This document shows, piece after piece, positions 1-11,149 of a stretch of DNA of 64,000 nt. The stretch is from Tubulanus polymorphus (Eukaryota; Nemertea; Palaeonemertea; Tubulaniformes; Tubulanidae). The stretch covers positions 8,554,501 through 8,618,500 of the forward strand of contig NC_134035.1 of NCBI RefSeq assembly GCF_964204645.1, given 5' to 3'. Position 1 is the stretch's first letter, and every line of letters starts with the position of its first letter. Below the pieces are notes generated by a model. The model worked only from the letters and a program-made list of their open reading frames with translations. It searched no databases and was not told the origin of the DNA. The position numbers were made by a program, and so were the translations under genes.

Positions 1-165
1 CATGTCGATTTATTATCTTGACATAGAATCACATATGACTGATAAAAAGTTTTCGACATTTTATGTTCAGTAATATCTTAACATAGATTACTATATGGTT
101 AGTAAAAATGTTTTGCCAATTTTATGACGAGCGATCTCGACATAAAATCGGAAACGTTTTTCTTT
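1..165. repeat. Degenerate tandem repeat, period about 60 bp
   Basis: Three successive diverged copies start with ATCTTGACAT (15), ATCTTAACAT (75) and ATCTCGACAT (134). The first two continue through similar sequence to a TTTTATG end. The array may extend left of the window. Nothing indicates a coding role. Confidence 0.55.
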
Positions 166-262
166 TGTTCAAAATACGGATTTTCATCGCACGATCCACT
201 GCGGTCTACAGGCCGGCGGACATCTTTCACGAATTCGATTTTATCTCCGTCAAGTTGTTGCC

Positions 263-480
263 GAGTAATAAAAAAGTTTCCAGTTTCTAGGCGCCATTTT
301 GTGGCGGTCCCTCGAGGTCCCCATTGTTGCGATACATTTGCGCTCATTTTTAAAACATAAGTTTAGATTGAATATCATATAGTTCTGCAGTCCCTTGCTC
401 GACGAAATCAATTTATACACCATTTTAAAGGACATGAAATGCAGATATTTGCTGGCGATTCTTGGAACTTTTGAACGCAA
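263..480 (+). repeat. Dispersed repeat family E, copy 1
   Basis: The stretch shares an extended diverged match with 18,831-19,025 on the same strand, anchored by AAGTTTCCAGTT and GGCGCCATTTTG followed by a GACGGTCCC/GGCGGTCCC block. No terminal inverted repeat or protein similarity is visible, so its class is unknown. Confidence 0.5.
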
Positions 481-1160
481 CACTTGAGAACAGTGACGAT
501 GTGAAACCAAGGACCGCATATCTTAACCGCGCGTAAAAGAAATCACAATATTTATTGATTTTGAAATATCTAAGTATCTCTTAAAGCTATATTTCCATTT
601 TTCACAGATTTTAAAGAGGGTTATTTGCAGTTTAAGCCTGCGTTGAATTTTTTTGAATATCTTTCCTGACGACTGATCTGTACCCGCTTGAGTTTGAGAT
701 TACGCGCAAAAGGGGTCTACAGAGATTCGAGGGTGATAGATTCTGCGCTCGAGGCTTATCGTTACAACAGCACATTATGAATATACAAAACAAATTATCA
801 TCCGATTATACGTACACAAATATACAAGCTGTTACTGTCATTTCATATTTATCGATCAGTGGTCAATTCGTGTTTGGTCACTTGTGAACATTTTAACAGA
901 TGGATGTTGTCACATCGCTTTGGCGACCCTTCAGTGACCGGGGAACTTTTCATCCATACTCTTCGACGCCTTATTGGCGTGCAAAGATTTTCGTTAGTTT
1001 GGGGAACGTGTCGTGTATAACTAATCTTCCTGATGGTTCCGGGCACCAGTTCGGAAACAACTTGCTCCCAGATTGAATCTCGTATATACACTCAGAAATA
1101 ACTGAAACATTGAGAAATGTATCTGTAGGCAGCTTTTGAACGTTTTTAAAGCTGCGATCA
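481..1160. other. No recognised feature
   Basis: Both strands carry only short chance frames (up to about 80 codons) with no recognisable domain. No strong repeat or inverted repeat was seen. Confidence 0.5.
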
Positions 1161-1164
1161 CATG

Positions 1165-1420
1165 GAGACGATTTGACCCGGGCCAAAATTAGGCCCGAAT
1201 CAAATTTTGCCCGCGTCTAATTAGAACAAACGCTTCTAATAATAAACGTTTAATAATAAACGCTGAAAGCGACGTGAGTCACTTCCGGAACCAGTTGCCA
1301 TTCATAAGCAATGATTTGACCTGCGCTGAAATTTGGCTCGGGCCTGGTCCGACATTTTTGGTCGATTTGGCCCATTTTGGACCCGTGTGAGCAGTGGTGT
1401 TCCCGGCCAAATTTGACACA
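1165..1420. repeat. GGGCC-rich internally repeated segment, possible MITE
   Basis: Two related blocks occur: GATTTGACCCGGGCC near 1,170 and GATTTGACCTGCGCTG near 1,314. Each is followed by A/T runs and GGCCC or GGGCC words. The right side ends in a block around GTGTGAGCAGTGGTGTTCCC. The mirrored GGGCC/GGCCC words suggest a small inverted-repeat element, but clear ends and a target duplication are missing. Confidence 0.3.
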
Positions 1421-2995
1421 AGCCAAAAACGCTCGTTCGATCGCGGCTCACGGCAGACGAAACAGCTACGTTCAAGTTTAACGAGTTAAGTTTTTTCGAA
1501 CTCGTTGCGAAATTCATTGTTCACGAACATCGGGGATATTTTAGGCAATAAATATTGGGCAATAAATGTTATTTCATAGCTTGAGTTCACAATGGCCATA
1601 ATTCGTATTCGTTTTTTCGAAAAAAACCAAATCGTTCATTATTCATCGTTTGGCGACACTAGGGCGTGCGCGTGCGTACTAACACGTTTGTATTATTCAT
1701 TAACCATCGCCTCGAATTTTCCGACGATGCGCGAAACGGCTGCACTCGACGTCAACTCTCGATCCGACGACGCGTCTTGATCGGCGGTATATTATCGGCG
1801 TCGCGCCTGGAATTTCCCTCGACGGTGCACTAATAAGCCCTTCAGGCGAGTGATCGCTGAATTCCGCGCGTCCCAAGAGCTCGTAAGGTAAAATCTGACG
1901 AATCTCTCGATAAATGTCGCGACGTACAACACACGCGTGGAAACTGTAAAAAGGCTCATTAGACCCGGTTATTAATCTTCGCTAGGGAGCAAGTTATTAA
2001 AAAAAAGAATAGCGAAACGAATTGAACGAGGATTTGCACCATTTTCTGCTGAACGCCGTATGAACCACAGGCCCGTATTTATTGCCGAAGTTCCACCCCG
2101 ATACCGAGCTTTAGAAAATTTGAGCATCGGTTCCTCAACATTCACACATTGGTAAACATTATTGACTAGTTTTCGTTCATATTGCTTCCAAACTTTGTTG
2201 ATTATGAGGCAAAATTGTAGGAAATTTTTACCCAAAATATGCTAGAAATTATAAAATTGCTTCTCTTTACATCTCATCTCCGAGCATTTCCTGCGCGAGT
2301 TCTCTCGGAACAAGACATTTTTTTTAAATCTTAAACTAGGGATTGACCCTGTTATATATTTCCGATTTTAGGCTTCTTTAGTATATTTCCGCCTGCAAAA
2401 TTCTGACCACATTGGAACATTATACCAGAGATCAAGGGCTTTCCCTCGAGCGAAAAGTCGATTTTTGGGGGCCCATGGATTGGACTACTTAAGTCACGTG
2501 TTATGTTTCACTTACAATATGACCGTCAGGTTGCGCCATGTGTAGTCGCTGAGATTGTAGAGGGCGCACATCGTGTATCACCGAATCAGAGTACATATTG
2601 TTGCTAAAATGTAGAACATGAGCAACGGGCCGCAACTGGAGATAGATCGAATGTTATCAGTCGCGTACTCTCACACGTCTGGTGTAACTAGTAGTTAACT
2701 CCAGTTATTTCGTCGCTGGAATGTATACGCTTGAAGCTCAAGGTAGAATCTATACTCGAATCTCACGGCAGGATCTGCGCCAGCTACGGGGTACTTCCAG
2801 CAGATCGCATGGTGATGGTCTCTCCGCATTGATGACGCTCCCGTTCGAATCTCCGTCAGTCTTTGGTACGGGAACTATACGTCAGCCGCGTTAGTTCCGG
2901 GTAAGCGCGGGAAGACTACGTCATTCACCGTCAACCTGAGCTTTCCAAACATACTAGATTATCTTTAATAACGCATCCACCATTCGTATTGAATG
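1421..2995. other. Unassigned DNA with CpG-rich patch
   Basis: Bases 1,730-1,900 are CpG-rich relative to their surroundings. At 2,338-2,372 a GATTGACCCTGTTAT word is shared with family F (43,730; similar at 56,468). Nothing else is assignable; the open frames are short and unrecognised. Confidence 0.4.
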
Positions 2996-2999
2996 CGGC

Positions 3000-3130
3000 A
3001 GCAGCTAACGCAAACGTGGATTTTTTTTAAATTTTTTTCAATCGGGAATCGAGCTCACCAAAGTAGCTAACACAGACGTGGACTTTTTGTTTTAATTTTT
3101 TCACTCGGGAATCGAGCCCATCGAAGTAGG
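3000..3130. repeat. Tandem duplication of about 65 bp with tRNA-like B-box word
   Basis: Two adjacent copies each run from a TAGCTAAC motif through ACGTGGA(T/C) and a T-rich tract to CGGGAATCGAGC. The last word reads GCTCGATTCCCG on the minus strand and resembles a Pol III B box, so a tandemly duplicated SINE fragment is possible. No A box is convincing. Confidence 0.5.
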
Positions 3131-5005
3131 CCTATACCTTGTATTGGCTGTTTGAAGGTCGCATTATGTATTCAGCCGAAACCGGCGCCGGTTATTTTCC
3201 CGACTGGGAAAAAACGGCATGGAAGCGATGAGCTCGTGGAATGGGAACCTCTCGGGGTTTCCGCTTACAATAACCATTGAAATATTCAGTGACAATTTCT
3301 CGGCAGTCCGGTTTGTCATTCGAGCCGATAATGCAAAAACTTTGATCGTCATAAGCGTGCAGCCCTGCCAACCCGATCAGATATGTACCCGAGGGCCACT
3401 GCGCGGCATATTGGACCGATAATCCCGGCGGATATCCTTTTTTTAATGCGCAAAATATCTGCTTTCTCGCGCCACGAGGCGGCAGAATTTGTGATTTCTG
3501 ACTCGTTTGAATTACCCGATACATTGGATGGTACAACTTGAAACCGTCTGTAAAGTATTTCCTGATTATAACCGCACTAGCTAAATAAAAAAATTACGCC
3601 ATTGTGTGGCCATGAGTCCAAAATGACAGGAAAATAAACAGCAATTCGTAAATGTGAAATCTAGTGAATATTGAAATTCTATAATATAAGTTGGGCCCCT
3701 TTTGAAAGTTAAATTTAAAAAAATATTAAAAATCAAAAACAAAATCAAATGAAAGTCTTTTCAAAAGTTCGTAAAAGTTAAAGTTAACGAAACCGTTGCC
3801 GCTCCTCGAAATTTGTTCGCTGCGGTTGCTAGTTGTTGGTGTGTATCCAATTAGTGACTCGCTGTGGTTCCTGTTGTAAGATGTTGATGTCACGCTAGGT
3901 GCTTCCAGTGAACGATCCCGAAATTCGACGATCTACGCGCACAGAATTTATCGAAAATACTAAGGTTGCTGAGTTACAGCGTGTTCACGGAAATACAACG
4001 ATTGTTCGGGGTGTTGCTGATCGTGAAACGTAACAGCTATAATTGCGAATTGCACCACGTACGCAGGTCCACGAGTGGTCGCAAAAATTCGATAAAATCA
4101 TTTTTTTTCACAAAGTTTTATCGCCAAGCTGGTTTGTATTGGACGAAAAATCTGCTCGTAACAACAGTGTTCTAAAAACGTCTTCTGATAAATCTCGACA
4201 CCACTCCAAATAAACTGATAGCCCTGCTGGAAATTCTCCAACGGAAAAAAAACTAATAACGTGATGATTTTGTCAACTGCCGCAAAATAGGGAATTTCGT
4301 TTAGAAATAATGAATAATTCGAATCAAATCTTACAAGCCGTAAGAATTTGAAAAATTCGAGAGCTCGGATTGAGCTTTCTCCTCCTCGAAATCCCAGAAA
4401 ACAACTCCCTTCAAAAAAACTAAACACACCCTACTTCCTGCAGGGGCTCCCTAAAAAATAATCTCTCAAAGAACTCGTCGAAAACGAAAATTAAACGATA
4501 TAACCCCTAAATGAACTTACCCAAAAGGAAACTAATGCAAAAAAAAATCCACAACATAAATTTGAAATCCAATAATTTCTCTTCTATTTTGGAAAATGAA
4601 TTCTCTAAGAGATTAGAAATGATTAAAACCTTTGTGAACCCCACAGCTTCCGGTTAGAATTCCATCAGCAGATACGAGTCAAAATTCACTACCAACTAAA
4701 TGAGCCAACGACCTCATAAAACTAGCATAAATTAAACTGGTGAACTAATTTCACTACGGTCTGCTGAAAGATCGACAAGCACGAACCAAGACAATAACGC
4801 TTCAGTTTAAAATCCAACTTTCAATAATGATGAAAACATAAAGTAAATCATAGTAATATCAATGACTGAAAAATGGACTACAGGCTGCTCCAACGGAAAT
4901 AAGGGACCCCCATCATAGTAGGTACATGATATATCGAAATCCCTCAATCAATGAGGAACTCGCGACACAGCTATCCTGCCAGATGGCATGACGAGCACTC
5001 AAAAT
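3131..5005. other. No recognised gene; AT-rich unassigned DNA
   Basis: The longest frames are 114 codons (3,192-3,536, minus) and 109 codons (4,098-4,427, minus). Neither shows a domain or repeat family I recognise. The stretch is AT-rich from about 4,080 onward. Confidence 0.45.
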
Positions 5006-5009
5006 CAAA

Positions 5010-5290
5010 TTGTCAAAATCAGTTCATTTTCAATGAACTTTGAACTGCACTTTTAGGCTTCCGAAATCACAGGACCTACCAAATATACGAATATACAATA
5101 GATTAATTTGTCTACCCTGATATTGGCTCTCACTGATTTGAGAAAAAGCTCGTTCAGTTTTAACTGACATGTAGAAGAAATTGAATGCGGAAGACCGATT
5201 GACTACTGGCGAACCTGGCGGATCCTCACCTGCCATACTCGGAATCCTCGATTGCCACAGTTACGGCGCGGGTACCCAATTAAATGCGTT
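5010..5290 (+). repeat. Dispersed repeat family A, copy 1
   Basis: The stretch aligns over most of its length with 35,520-35,815. Shared blocks are AGTTCATTTT, the AGAAGAAATTGAA block, the CCTGGCGGAT block and GATTGCCACAGT, ending at GGTACCCAATT. Shorter inverted copies lie near 25,390, 42,690 and 58,570. No protein signal is present; a SINE or MITE is likely. Confidence 0.6.
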
Positions 5291-5787
5291 AAGAGCTTCA
5301 CTTGCTTCAGAACTGCGGGTCCCGTATTTCTGTGACAAGGCTGTGTACTGAAACCGATCGTGATAATTAATTTTTCGTGATTGTGATTTTATTCATTCAA
5401 TGTCAGTGGTGGGATGATTTACAAACTTCGATTGTCGGTCATAGTATTGTTCGGCGATATGGCGTTGGTCACCCGAAACGTGGCTCTGCAATGGGTCTGT
5501 AAGGCGAACTTTGGCCTTCGTCGTTTTTGTAGTTTCACAGTGACGTCCATACTGTAACTAGGTCCGAACGATAGCTATCGTACCATAACTATATACGATA
5601 GTGACCGAAGTTCGCCCGCACATACGGCTCCGTAAGTGCGCAATCTCGTTGTCTTCGTCGCGTTGCTCTAAGGATTGAAACAATTCCTCGAGTCGGCTTA
5701 TTTCGTCTTGTTATCAATTCCGTAATCAGAGCGACACGACAGCCACTGGTCCTGACGCTAATTCGTACGAAGACCATATACGTATCT

Positions 5788-5818
5788 ATACACACACCAC
5801 ACACACACACACACACAC
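5788..5818. repeat. (CA)n microsatellite
   Basis: An almost pure CA dinucleotide run interrupted once by CACC. Confidence 0.9.
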
Positions 5819-6220
5819 GGATATGTATATACTCATTAGTTCGCGAACGCTCGCAATTTGTGGCGCTCCGTAATTATCATCATTGTTGTAATAAAGGTCC
5901 TGCAGCCGTGTGGTTTTGTCACGTGACAACGCCTTGTTATACCCACCACACCCGAGTGATAGCCAAATAAGCTCGTGAAAGACCAGGAGCCTGAGTTTCC
6001 GGGACGGATCTACAAGGAGAATATCAAAAGGCGGGTGCAAAATAAAATGCTTTCAGTTGGTATTTCCTGCACGTAAAATCATTACTGTCAACAAAAAAAT
6101 GAATTCTGTTATGATTCCTCAGATTTTTCCCGATGCTCGATTGTAAAAGTCCATCCTAGTTGCGCCGTCTTGGCTTCGATATAAGATCGGTCTATGACCA
6201 TTTTTGTTCTAAAGCCAACC
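5819..6220. other. No recognised feature
   Basis: Nothing beyond short chance frames was seen. Confidence 0.4.
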
Positions 6221-6224
6221 TAAC

Positions 6225-6430
6225 ATTTTAAGGCCCGTTCAAAGATTTAAGACCCTATTTTTGGTCTTAGGTCTCAATGTGTCTAACTTATTTGCACTGG
6301 GGCCGGTTTTTATATTAAGACTACTTAGACCAACTTATTTCCAAAGCCGATCTTAAGACCTAACTTTAGACCAGCCCACAGATTTAAGACCTCTGATGGA
6401 CTTAGGTCTCAAAATGTTCAAGCAATGACT
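6225..6430. mobile_element. Small element rich in TTAAGACC / GGTCTTA words
   Basis: The motif AGATTTAAGACC followed by a GGTCTTAGGTCTC-type block occurs near 6,243 and again near 6,377. Mirrored words (TTAAGACC against GGTCTTA) recur between them. This inverted and direct internal symmetry is typical of small non-autonomous DNA elements. Exact ends and a target duplication were not resolved. Confidence 0.4.
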
Positions 6431-7049
6431 ATGGAATCGACTTTTTACGGATTTTTTCTTTAAATGGGCATTCGAATACAGCCCCATTCGTTAATTAGTC
6501 AGGAAAAAAATGAAACATACAGATTCAGTCGTCGTCATTTCGCTCAAAGCCATTTCGAACGGTCGAGTTTGATTTCAATAGAATTTACATTTTACCTCGG
6601 AAGAACTGCGTATACCTGTCAAACCTGTTGCATATCAACTAGTTGCGCAAAACTGTATTCATTCATTTACTCGGATTTATTCAGATTTTGAATTTTATGA
6701 TGACAATATTCGAATGATTCTTTTGGTCGTCTAGCGTCTTGAGATGTTTGATACGTGACGCTTCGCACCCGACAGAAGCCGAGACAAATCTGGTATTAAT
6801 ACGCGTGTCTTATCACCGGTGCACAGCGGCGGCAATTCGATATTCTTCCGCGCAATCGAGGCAGCCGCGACGTGATAACGAAACGGCTTTATTAAAGAGC
6901 ATGCGTCGCCGATAACATCGCGGGGTAATCCAAAACAACTGAGATTCATTTTGAAGGTGTTCGTATGAATGCGTTGAATAACCATTAAGATCTGAATATT
7001 TTACAGTCACAGTTTCGCAGCATTCACTCGACAACTGCTTCTTTTCAGA

Positions 7050-7415
7050 AAGCGCGTCGTCTACGCTGAGCTAAGTTACCTCGGGCGAGTCGTGTACTCC
7101 TTCTCGCTATAGGAAAACGACGTCCAATTATCCGATCCGACCGGCGGCTTATTAACGCCAAAGTTAGCTTCCCGTCGTTTAGTCTCGGTAATTAGCGCGA
7201 ATTTTTCGACGCGATTAGTGCGTTGTTGTGGACCGGCGTCGCATGTTATTCTTCAATTTTCTAGGCAGGATCGCGTAAATCCTTCCTTCATCGGCGATGT
7301 TATGAGTTTTATTACACTGCGACTTTATTGACTAGTCCGGTCGGTTTCGCGACTGAGTATAAAAGTATAATCCTAATCTTCTTTCACACGCGATTAAGCC
7401 ATGTATTGCGACCCG
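7050..7415 (+). promoter_or_regulatory. CpG-rich patch with TATA-like box
   Basis: Bases 7,060-7,250 are CpG-rich and contain TTATTAACG and TAATTAGCG words of the kind bound by homeodomain factors. A TATAAAAG box lies at 7,358-7,365, with an initiator-like TCACAC about 28 bases on. The first downstream ATG (7,401) opens only nine codons. A promoter or enhancer is possible but unproved. Confidence 0.2.
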
Positions 7416-7799
7416 GCAACGCCAATGTAGCAAGCGCCATTTTCGCTAGTGGCTTCATTTTCTTCTAAATTTTCACTTAGATTCGAATTAATTCTTCTCG
7501 TTAGTGAATCAATTTTTTCTATGAAAAATCTTTACAATACGTCGGGTGAGACGGTTAATCATATATCTATACGATGACATGATTGGTTCGGATTTGGAAG
7601 CCTAAAAATCAATTTCAAATTGCTCGTAAAGGATGCGAGATGTTCGCTTTCACTACGAATGGCCCAGTGTTTTGTGGCGCAATCTGATGAGTGTCGGTAC
7701 CCCATAGCAAAAGGCAAAGATATGTGACTGGTTGCATATCGCATTTTTGCGACTAGAAATGAAAGATCCGATTAGGTTACAAATTAGGTTGCTTATATA

Positions 7800-7896
7800 T
7801 AACAGTACCCTTGTATTCTTTTTTATAACTTTGTATGTATATAATCGTGTTGTAATTCGAGGGAAAATAAAGTTGTATTATATTATATTATACAGT
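7800..7896 (+). mobile_element. Non-LTR retrotransposon 3' tail
   Basis: An AATAAA signal at 7,866-7,871 is followed at once by a short AT-rich tandem tail of TATTA/TATAT type ending at about 7,893. This is the usual 3' end of a truncated LINE or LINE-mobilised element. No reverse-transcriptase sequence remains upstream. Confidence 0.45.
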
Positions 7897-7899
7897 GGC

Positions 7900-8690
7900 G
7901 CCTTTGTACAAATCCTAGCCACTGTCTGCGATTATCTTTTTTTCGGATTGCAACAGCAGAACGATAAGTCGTGACAATTTTTAGCTCCTTAATCGGGTGT
8001 AACCCTTCGATCTCGGGAAATCAAATCCAAATATCACATATCAATCGTTACTTTGCGAAAATGTCACTTTACGTTGTAATCGTGGGACATAGTTATATCC
8101 GTCGTTAGAAAAGAGATCTCCCTTCCCTCACGCCCGATTCGGGTATATCCGATATTCGATGCAACCCCAATTTAATTGGTATCGGTGGTTCCACAATAGA
8201 TACATTCTATATATAGTATTTACGTTATTATACCCATAAAGGCACATAGACCGGATATTGTCATTTTGCAAGGGGAAATTGTTTGGATAGCTGATATTGA
8301 TTCCTGCATTAACGGGAAAATTATTTTGCGTGATTTTGAGAAAATGGAAGGAATGAGAGGGTTCGTTTATTGTTTTTAAAGCGGCTTGGCGACACAGGGT
8401 TCGTAAAACTCCTGGTTTCATTTGTATTTGAGTGATGTGTTCACCTCAATAGTGCCGGTAACCACGTCCTATATATTGAATCGCATTTTGACAGCCGATA
8501 TAACGACGTAGGGTCGTCAGTTTCAAAGAAGTTTACAAAATCTTGAATTTTCCTGCAGGAATATTTGAGGATTGCGATGGCCATTATATTTGGTAGCTTC
8601 TGCATTGCGGATTTTATCGGGGTTGGGTGCATTTATAGACAAGCAAACCAAAACCGCATAGGTCTTCGGTGAACTTCATTCTAATTCATC
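7900..8690. other. No recognised feature
   Basis: Short frames only; the longest (8,128-8,421, minus, 97 codons) has no recognised domain. Confidence 0.4.
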
Positions 8691-8765
8691 TTTATCTAGG
8701 TACTTCGATTTCCGATTTCAAAATCAAACCCTCCGTTTCATCCACGGCAGGTGTGCTGGGTTTGT
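8690..8765 (-). repeat. Dispersed repeat family F, fragment
   Basis: On the minus strand the fragment carries the block GATTTTGAAATCGGAAATCG, matching 19,980-20,010 (+) exactly over that core and 43,830-43,855 (+) closely. Confidence 0.5.
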
Positions 8766-9660
8766 AAGGGATAGACAGCCCAAATAAGTATTGATAAAAA
8801 TATCAAATCAATCAGATGAATGGGAACAAATCATCTATCCATCTGCGTCAAAAAAATTAATGATCAAAGTTTCGGAACGTCAACTTGTCTTTAAAGCTCG
8901 CTTCGTCAGTTTCGCCGTCGCCAGTCATTTTGGGGAGCGAACGTCTCGTATCGTTTGCGGTCAAATCCATCGTTTATATTACATTCGAATGGCGCGATTA
9001 GTTATCACTCGAGGTTGTTCTACCAAAAAACCTCGCTTACTGTTGACTGGTGCGTCAGTGCGAATCACATCTATCTGATTTAGTGTTTTATGCCGATTAA
9101 TGCGGATATGATTTATTCGCCGAACAGTCGATTAAACGACAACTCGTTTCTTTATTTTCTTTTTCATCATATCGTCGTTTGCCGCCGCGCCCGACGCGTC
9201 TGCGAATCATTTCACGTCTCAGTAAGCGAAGCGTTTCTCTGTTGTGCGTCGATGTCTCGTTCGGAAACTGGAATAAGCTAGTTTGCCGGGCAGATTCGAC
9301 GCGGACGAATCGGGGCGGCGCGTATATCCGAACTAATGCGTGTGTAATATTAGACCGTAATGATAATCAGGTAAGAAAGGTTTATGAGATGACCCGAGCA
9401 GCTCGCTAATGCGTCGATCGTTATATCGCGTAATGCGGCAAACATTAGAACCATGAACGGCGTTACGGGTAGACTTATATCCGAATATCCCGAGCGGTCT
9501 ATCGGCAGGCTAGTAATCGTGATTTAAACTATATTTATATATATATCAGAAAACTCGCGTGCGAAGGACGATGGAACTTAACGGTTTGCGGCGATGACTG
9601 GTAATGCCTCGTGTGACCCTGTAACGATTTTCAATTCAGTTATACATTCATCTCACGGAA
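8766..9660. other. No recognised feature; CpG-rich around 9,170-9,320
   Basis: Several overlapping frames of 60-95 codons occur but none has a recognisable domain. Bases 9,170-9,320 are noticeably CpG-rich. Confidence 0.4.
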
Positions 9661-9665
9661 AGCAA

Positions 9666-9850
9666 TTATATCATGAAAAAAATGAACAACGAACAATGTT
9701 GAATATAGAAGAACGATAGAGAAAAAAATTTTCGAATATTGCAGTGCGCTTTTCCATGCGCGGGCCTCGCAAAGCCATCAGAGGCCGCTAACGCAGTCAC
9801 CTGGTGAAAGAGAGAGTATAAGGCGAGAGAAGAGAAAATTAAAAACAGTT
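9666..9850 (+). repeat. Dispersed repeat family C, copy 1
   Basis: The core block GGCCTCGCAAAGCC followed by GGCCGCTAACGCAG and a purine-rich GAAAGAGAGAG tail is shared with 16,705-16,800 and 24,355-24,450, all in the same orientation. The mirrored GGCCTC/GAGGCC words can form a small stem. Element class is unknown. Confidence 0.55.
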
Positions 9851-9905
9851 TAAGAAATGACAAGACTATTCGTAGAGTAGCCGTGTTAACCTGGTTTAAA
9901 ATAAG

Positions 9906-10110
9906 TAACGAGACGAGTAGTACTATATAGGTTAACTATTTATTTGACGCACGAGCTTTCGCTAATGTATAGAAGCTTCATCAGGTGAATGAGTATAGTC
10001 AATGGAAAAACAACAGTATTTATAGGTAGACTGACACTAATTACAGAGAACTGAGTGAGAAGAGTAATATTACAAATAAATGATGAGTGACTTGATAATT
10101 AATAACTAAG
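9906..10110 (-). repeat. Penelope pLTR, left arm
   Basis: The arm is inverted relative to 10,940-11,146 and nearly identical to it. On the minus strand it lies downstream of the endonuclease frame, so it is the 3' pLTR. It contains CTGATGA (9,978-9,984, minus) and GAAA (9,957-9,960, minus), separated by a possible 3-bp GCT/AGC stem, followed by TCAAATAAATAG. Confidence 0.8.
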
Positions 10111-10280
10111 TGAGTGAGTAGATAATTAATTAATTAAGGAACAACAAACTAGTAAACAAATCAAAGAGAAATAAATCAAAATGCAACTATATCAAAGTAA
10201 AATAAACATATAGTATATAAGAGCAACGAATAACAAGAAATGGGAGTCCGAGGTCCAGATACAATGAATAACAAATGAAA

Positions 10281-10697
10281 TTACGTTCTGTAGTGGGACA
10301 TGAATTCTAGATCGCGATTGAGGCCAAGATTAACAGTATCACCGCTTTGAATAAGTTTTTGTTCCATGATTTCGCGCGAATGCTTATTAGAAGTGTTCAT
10401 TTTATGTAACGGGGTCACTGTTAGGTTACTGATGGTGTGGTTCGGAAGATTGACATGTTCGCCGATAGGTTTATCCATTTTCTTGTGTCTGATATCAAAT
10501 TTATGACCGTTCAAGCGTTGACGTAATGTTTGTCCAGTTTCTCCGATGTAGATGGTTCCAGGGCAGATATCGCATGTGATGGCATAGATAACGTTGGTGG
10601 AGTCGCATGTGTAGGGTCCAGTGACTTTGAGTTGTTGGTTGTTGGTTGCGGTGACGGTCGGTGATGAGTTGATGAGAGGGTAGAGTTGACATCTACA
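10281..10697 (-). pseudogene. PLE GIY-YIG endonuclease domain (C-terminal end)
   Basis: The frame is open for about 138 codons on the minus strand, from about 10,697 to a stop at 10,281. It has no true start, being the tail of a larger polyprotein. Visible motifs are VIYAITCDICPG, then TIYIGETGQTLRQRLNGH. These hold the paired tyrosines, the YIGETG signature, the catalytic-type arginine after QTL and the following histidine typical of Penelope GIY-YIG domains. A CxC-type zinc-binding context (CNKS...RC) should precede it but is split by the 10,696-10,781 insertion. In Penelope elements this nuclease nicks the target to prime reverse transcription. With the RT lost and the upstream frame broken, this copy cannot be autonomous. 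Confidence 0.85.
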
Positions 10698-10781
10698 CTG
10701 TAAAAAATATTTCCGACTTATGTCGGAAAAATACCTTGCAGTAGTTGAACACGGAATATCTCCTAGATATCTCCTAATCTA
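10696..10781. mobile_element. 86-bp insertion with TA duplication inside the PLE frame
   Basis: The PLE sequence is interrupted between TA at 10,694-10,695 and TA at 10,782-10,783. Ignoring the insert and one TA leaves the linker and endonuclease parts in the same frame, with a CNKSRC reading at the joint as expected for the family. The insert begins CACTGTAAAAAATATT and has an 8-bp hairpin (TTTCCGAC/GTCGGAAA). It lacks clear terminal inverted repeats. A TA-targeting MITE or a small derivative is likely. Confidence 0.6.
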
Positions 10782-10783
10782 TA

Positions 10784-10940
10784 GATTTGTTGCAGGGGCG
10801 CGTGTATTTGTTATCCGAGTCTCCTTCGGTGGATAGTTTGCTGCTGATGAGGAGTTTTCTTAGGTTTGCTGGTTAGCGGTACGCGATGACTGGTCTTAGT
10901 GGTAGTATGTTGCGTAGATGATCATCCTCTTCGATTATGG
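10784..10940 (-). pseudogene. PLE linker between RT and endonuclease, decayed
   Basis: The minus strand encodes a recognisable PLE linker containing EEDDHLRNILPLRPVIAYR and then PANLRKLLISSKL, ending in TRPCNKS at the insertion. One in-frame TAA (plus-strand TTA at 10,873-10,875) interrupts it. The frame is closed further upstream near 10,943, where the right pLTR begins, so the reverse transcriptase was never copied or has been lost. Confidence 0.7.
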
Positions 10941-11146
10941 GTTAGTTATTAATTTTCATGTCACTCATCATTTATTTGTAATTACTCTTCTCACTCAGTT
11001 CTCTGTAATTAGTGTCAGTCTACCTATAAATACTGTTGTTTTTCCATTGACTTTACTCATTCACCTGATGAAGCTTCTATACATTAGTAGCGAAAGCTTG
11101 TGCGTCAAATAAATAGTTAACCTATATAGTACTACTCGTCTCGTTA
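10940..11146 (+). repeat. Penelope pLTR, right arm (inverted)
   Basis: This is the mirror copy of the left arm. It carries CTGATGA at 11,065-11,071 and GAAA at 11,092-11,095, then TCAAATAAATAG and the same outer end CTCGTCTCGTTA. The segment between CTGATGA and GAAA is three bases longer than in the left arm (ATTAGTAGC against ATTAGC). Confidence 0.8.
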
Positions 11147-11149
11147 ATT

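Larger units (their letters stand above)
9906..11146 (-). mobile_element. Penelope-like retroelement, 5'-truncated, with inverted terminal repeats
   Basis: Two nearly identical arms of about 206 bp lie at 9,906-10,110 and 10,940-11,146 in inverted orientation. Between them, on the minus strand, is a decayed C-terminal PLE protein with a GIY-YIG endonuclease (10,281-10,697) and an upstream linker (10,784-10,940). The reverse-transcriptase domain is missing, so this is a short truncated insertion of about 1.24 kb. Inverted arrangement of terminal repeats (pLTRs) and a GIY-YIG domain are established features of Penelope-like elements. Each arm carries a CTGATGA...GAAA motif. The element is directly followed on the right by a tRNA-like SINE. 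Confidence 0.85.
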
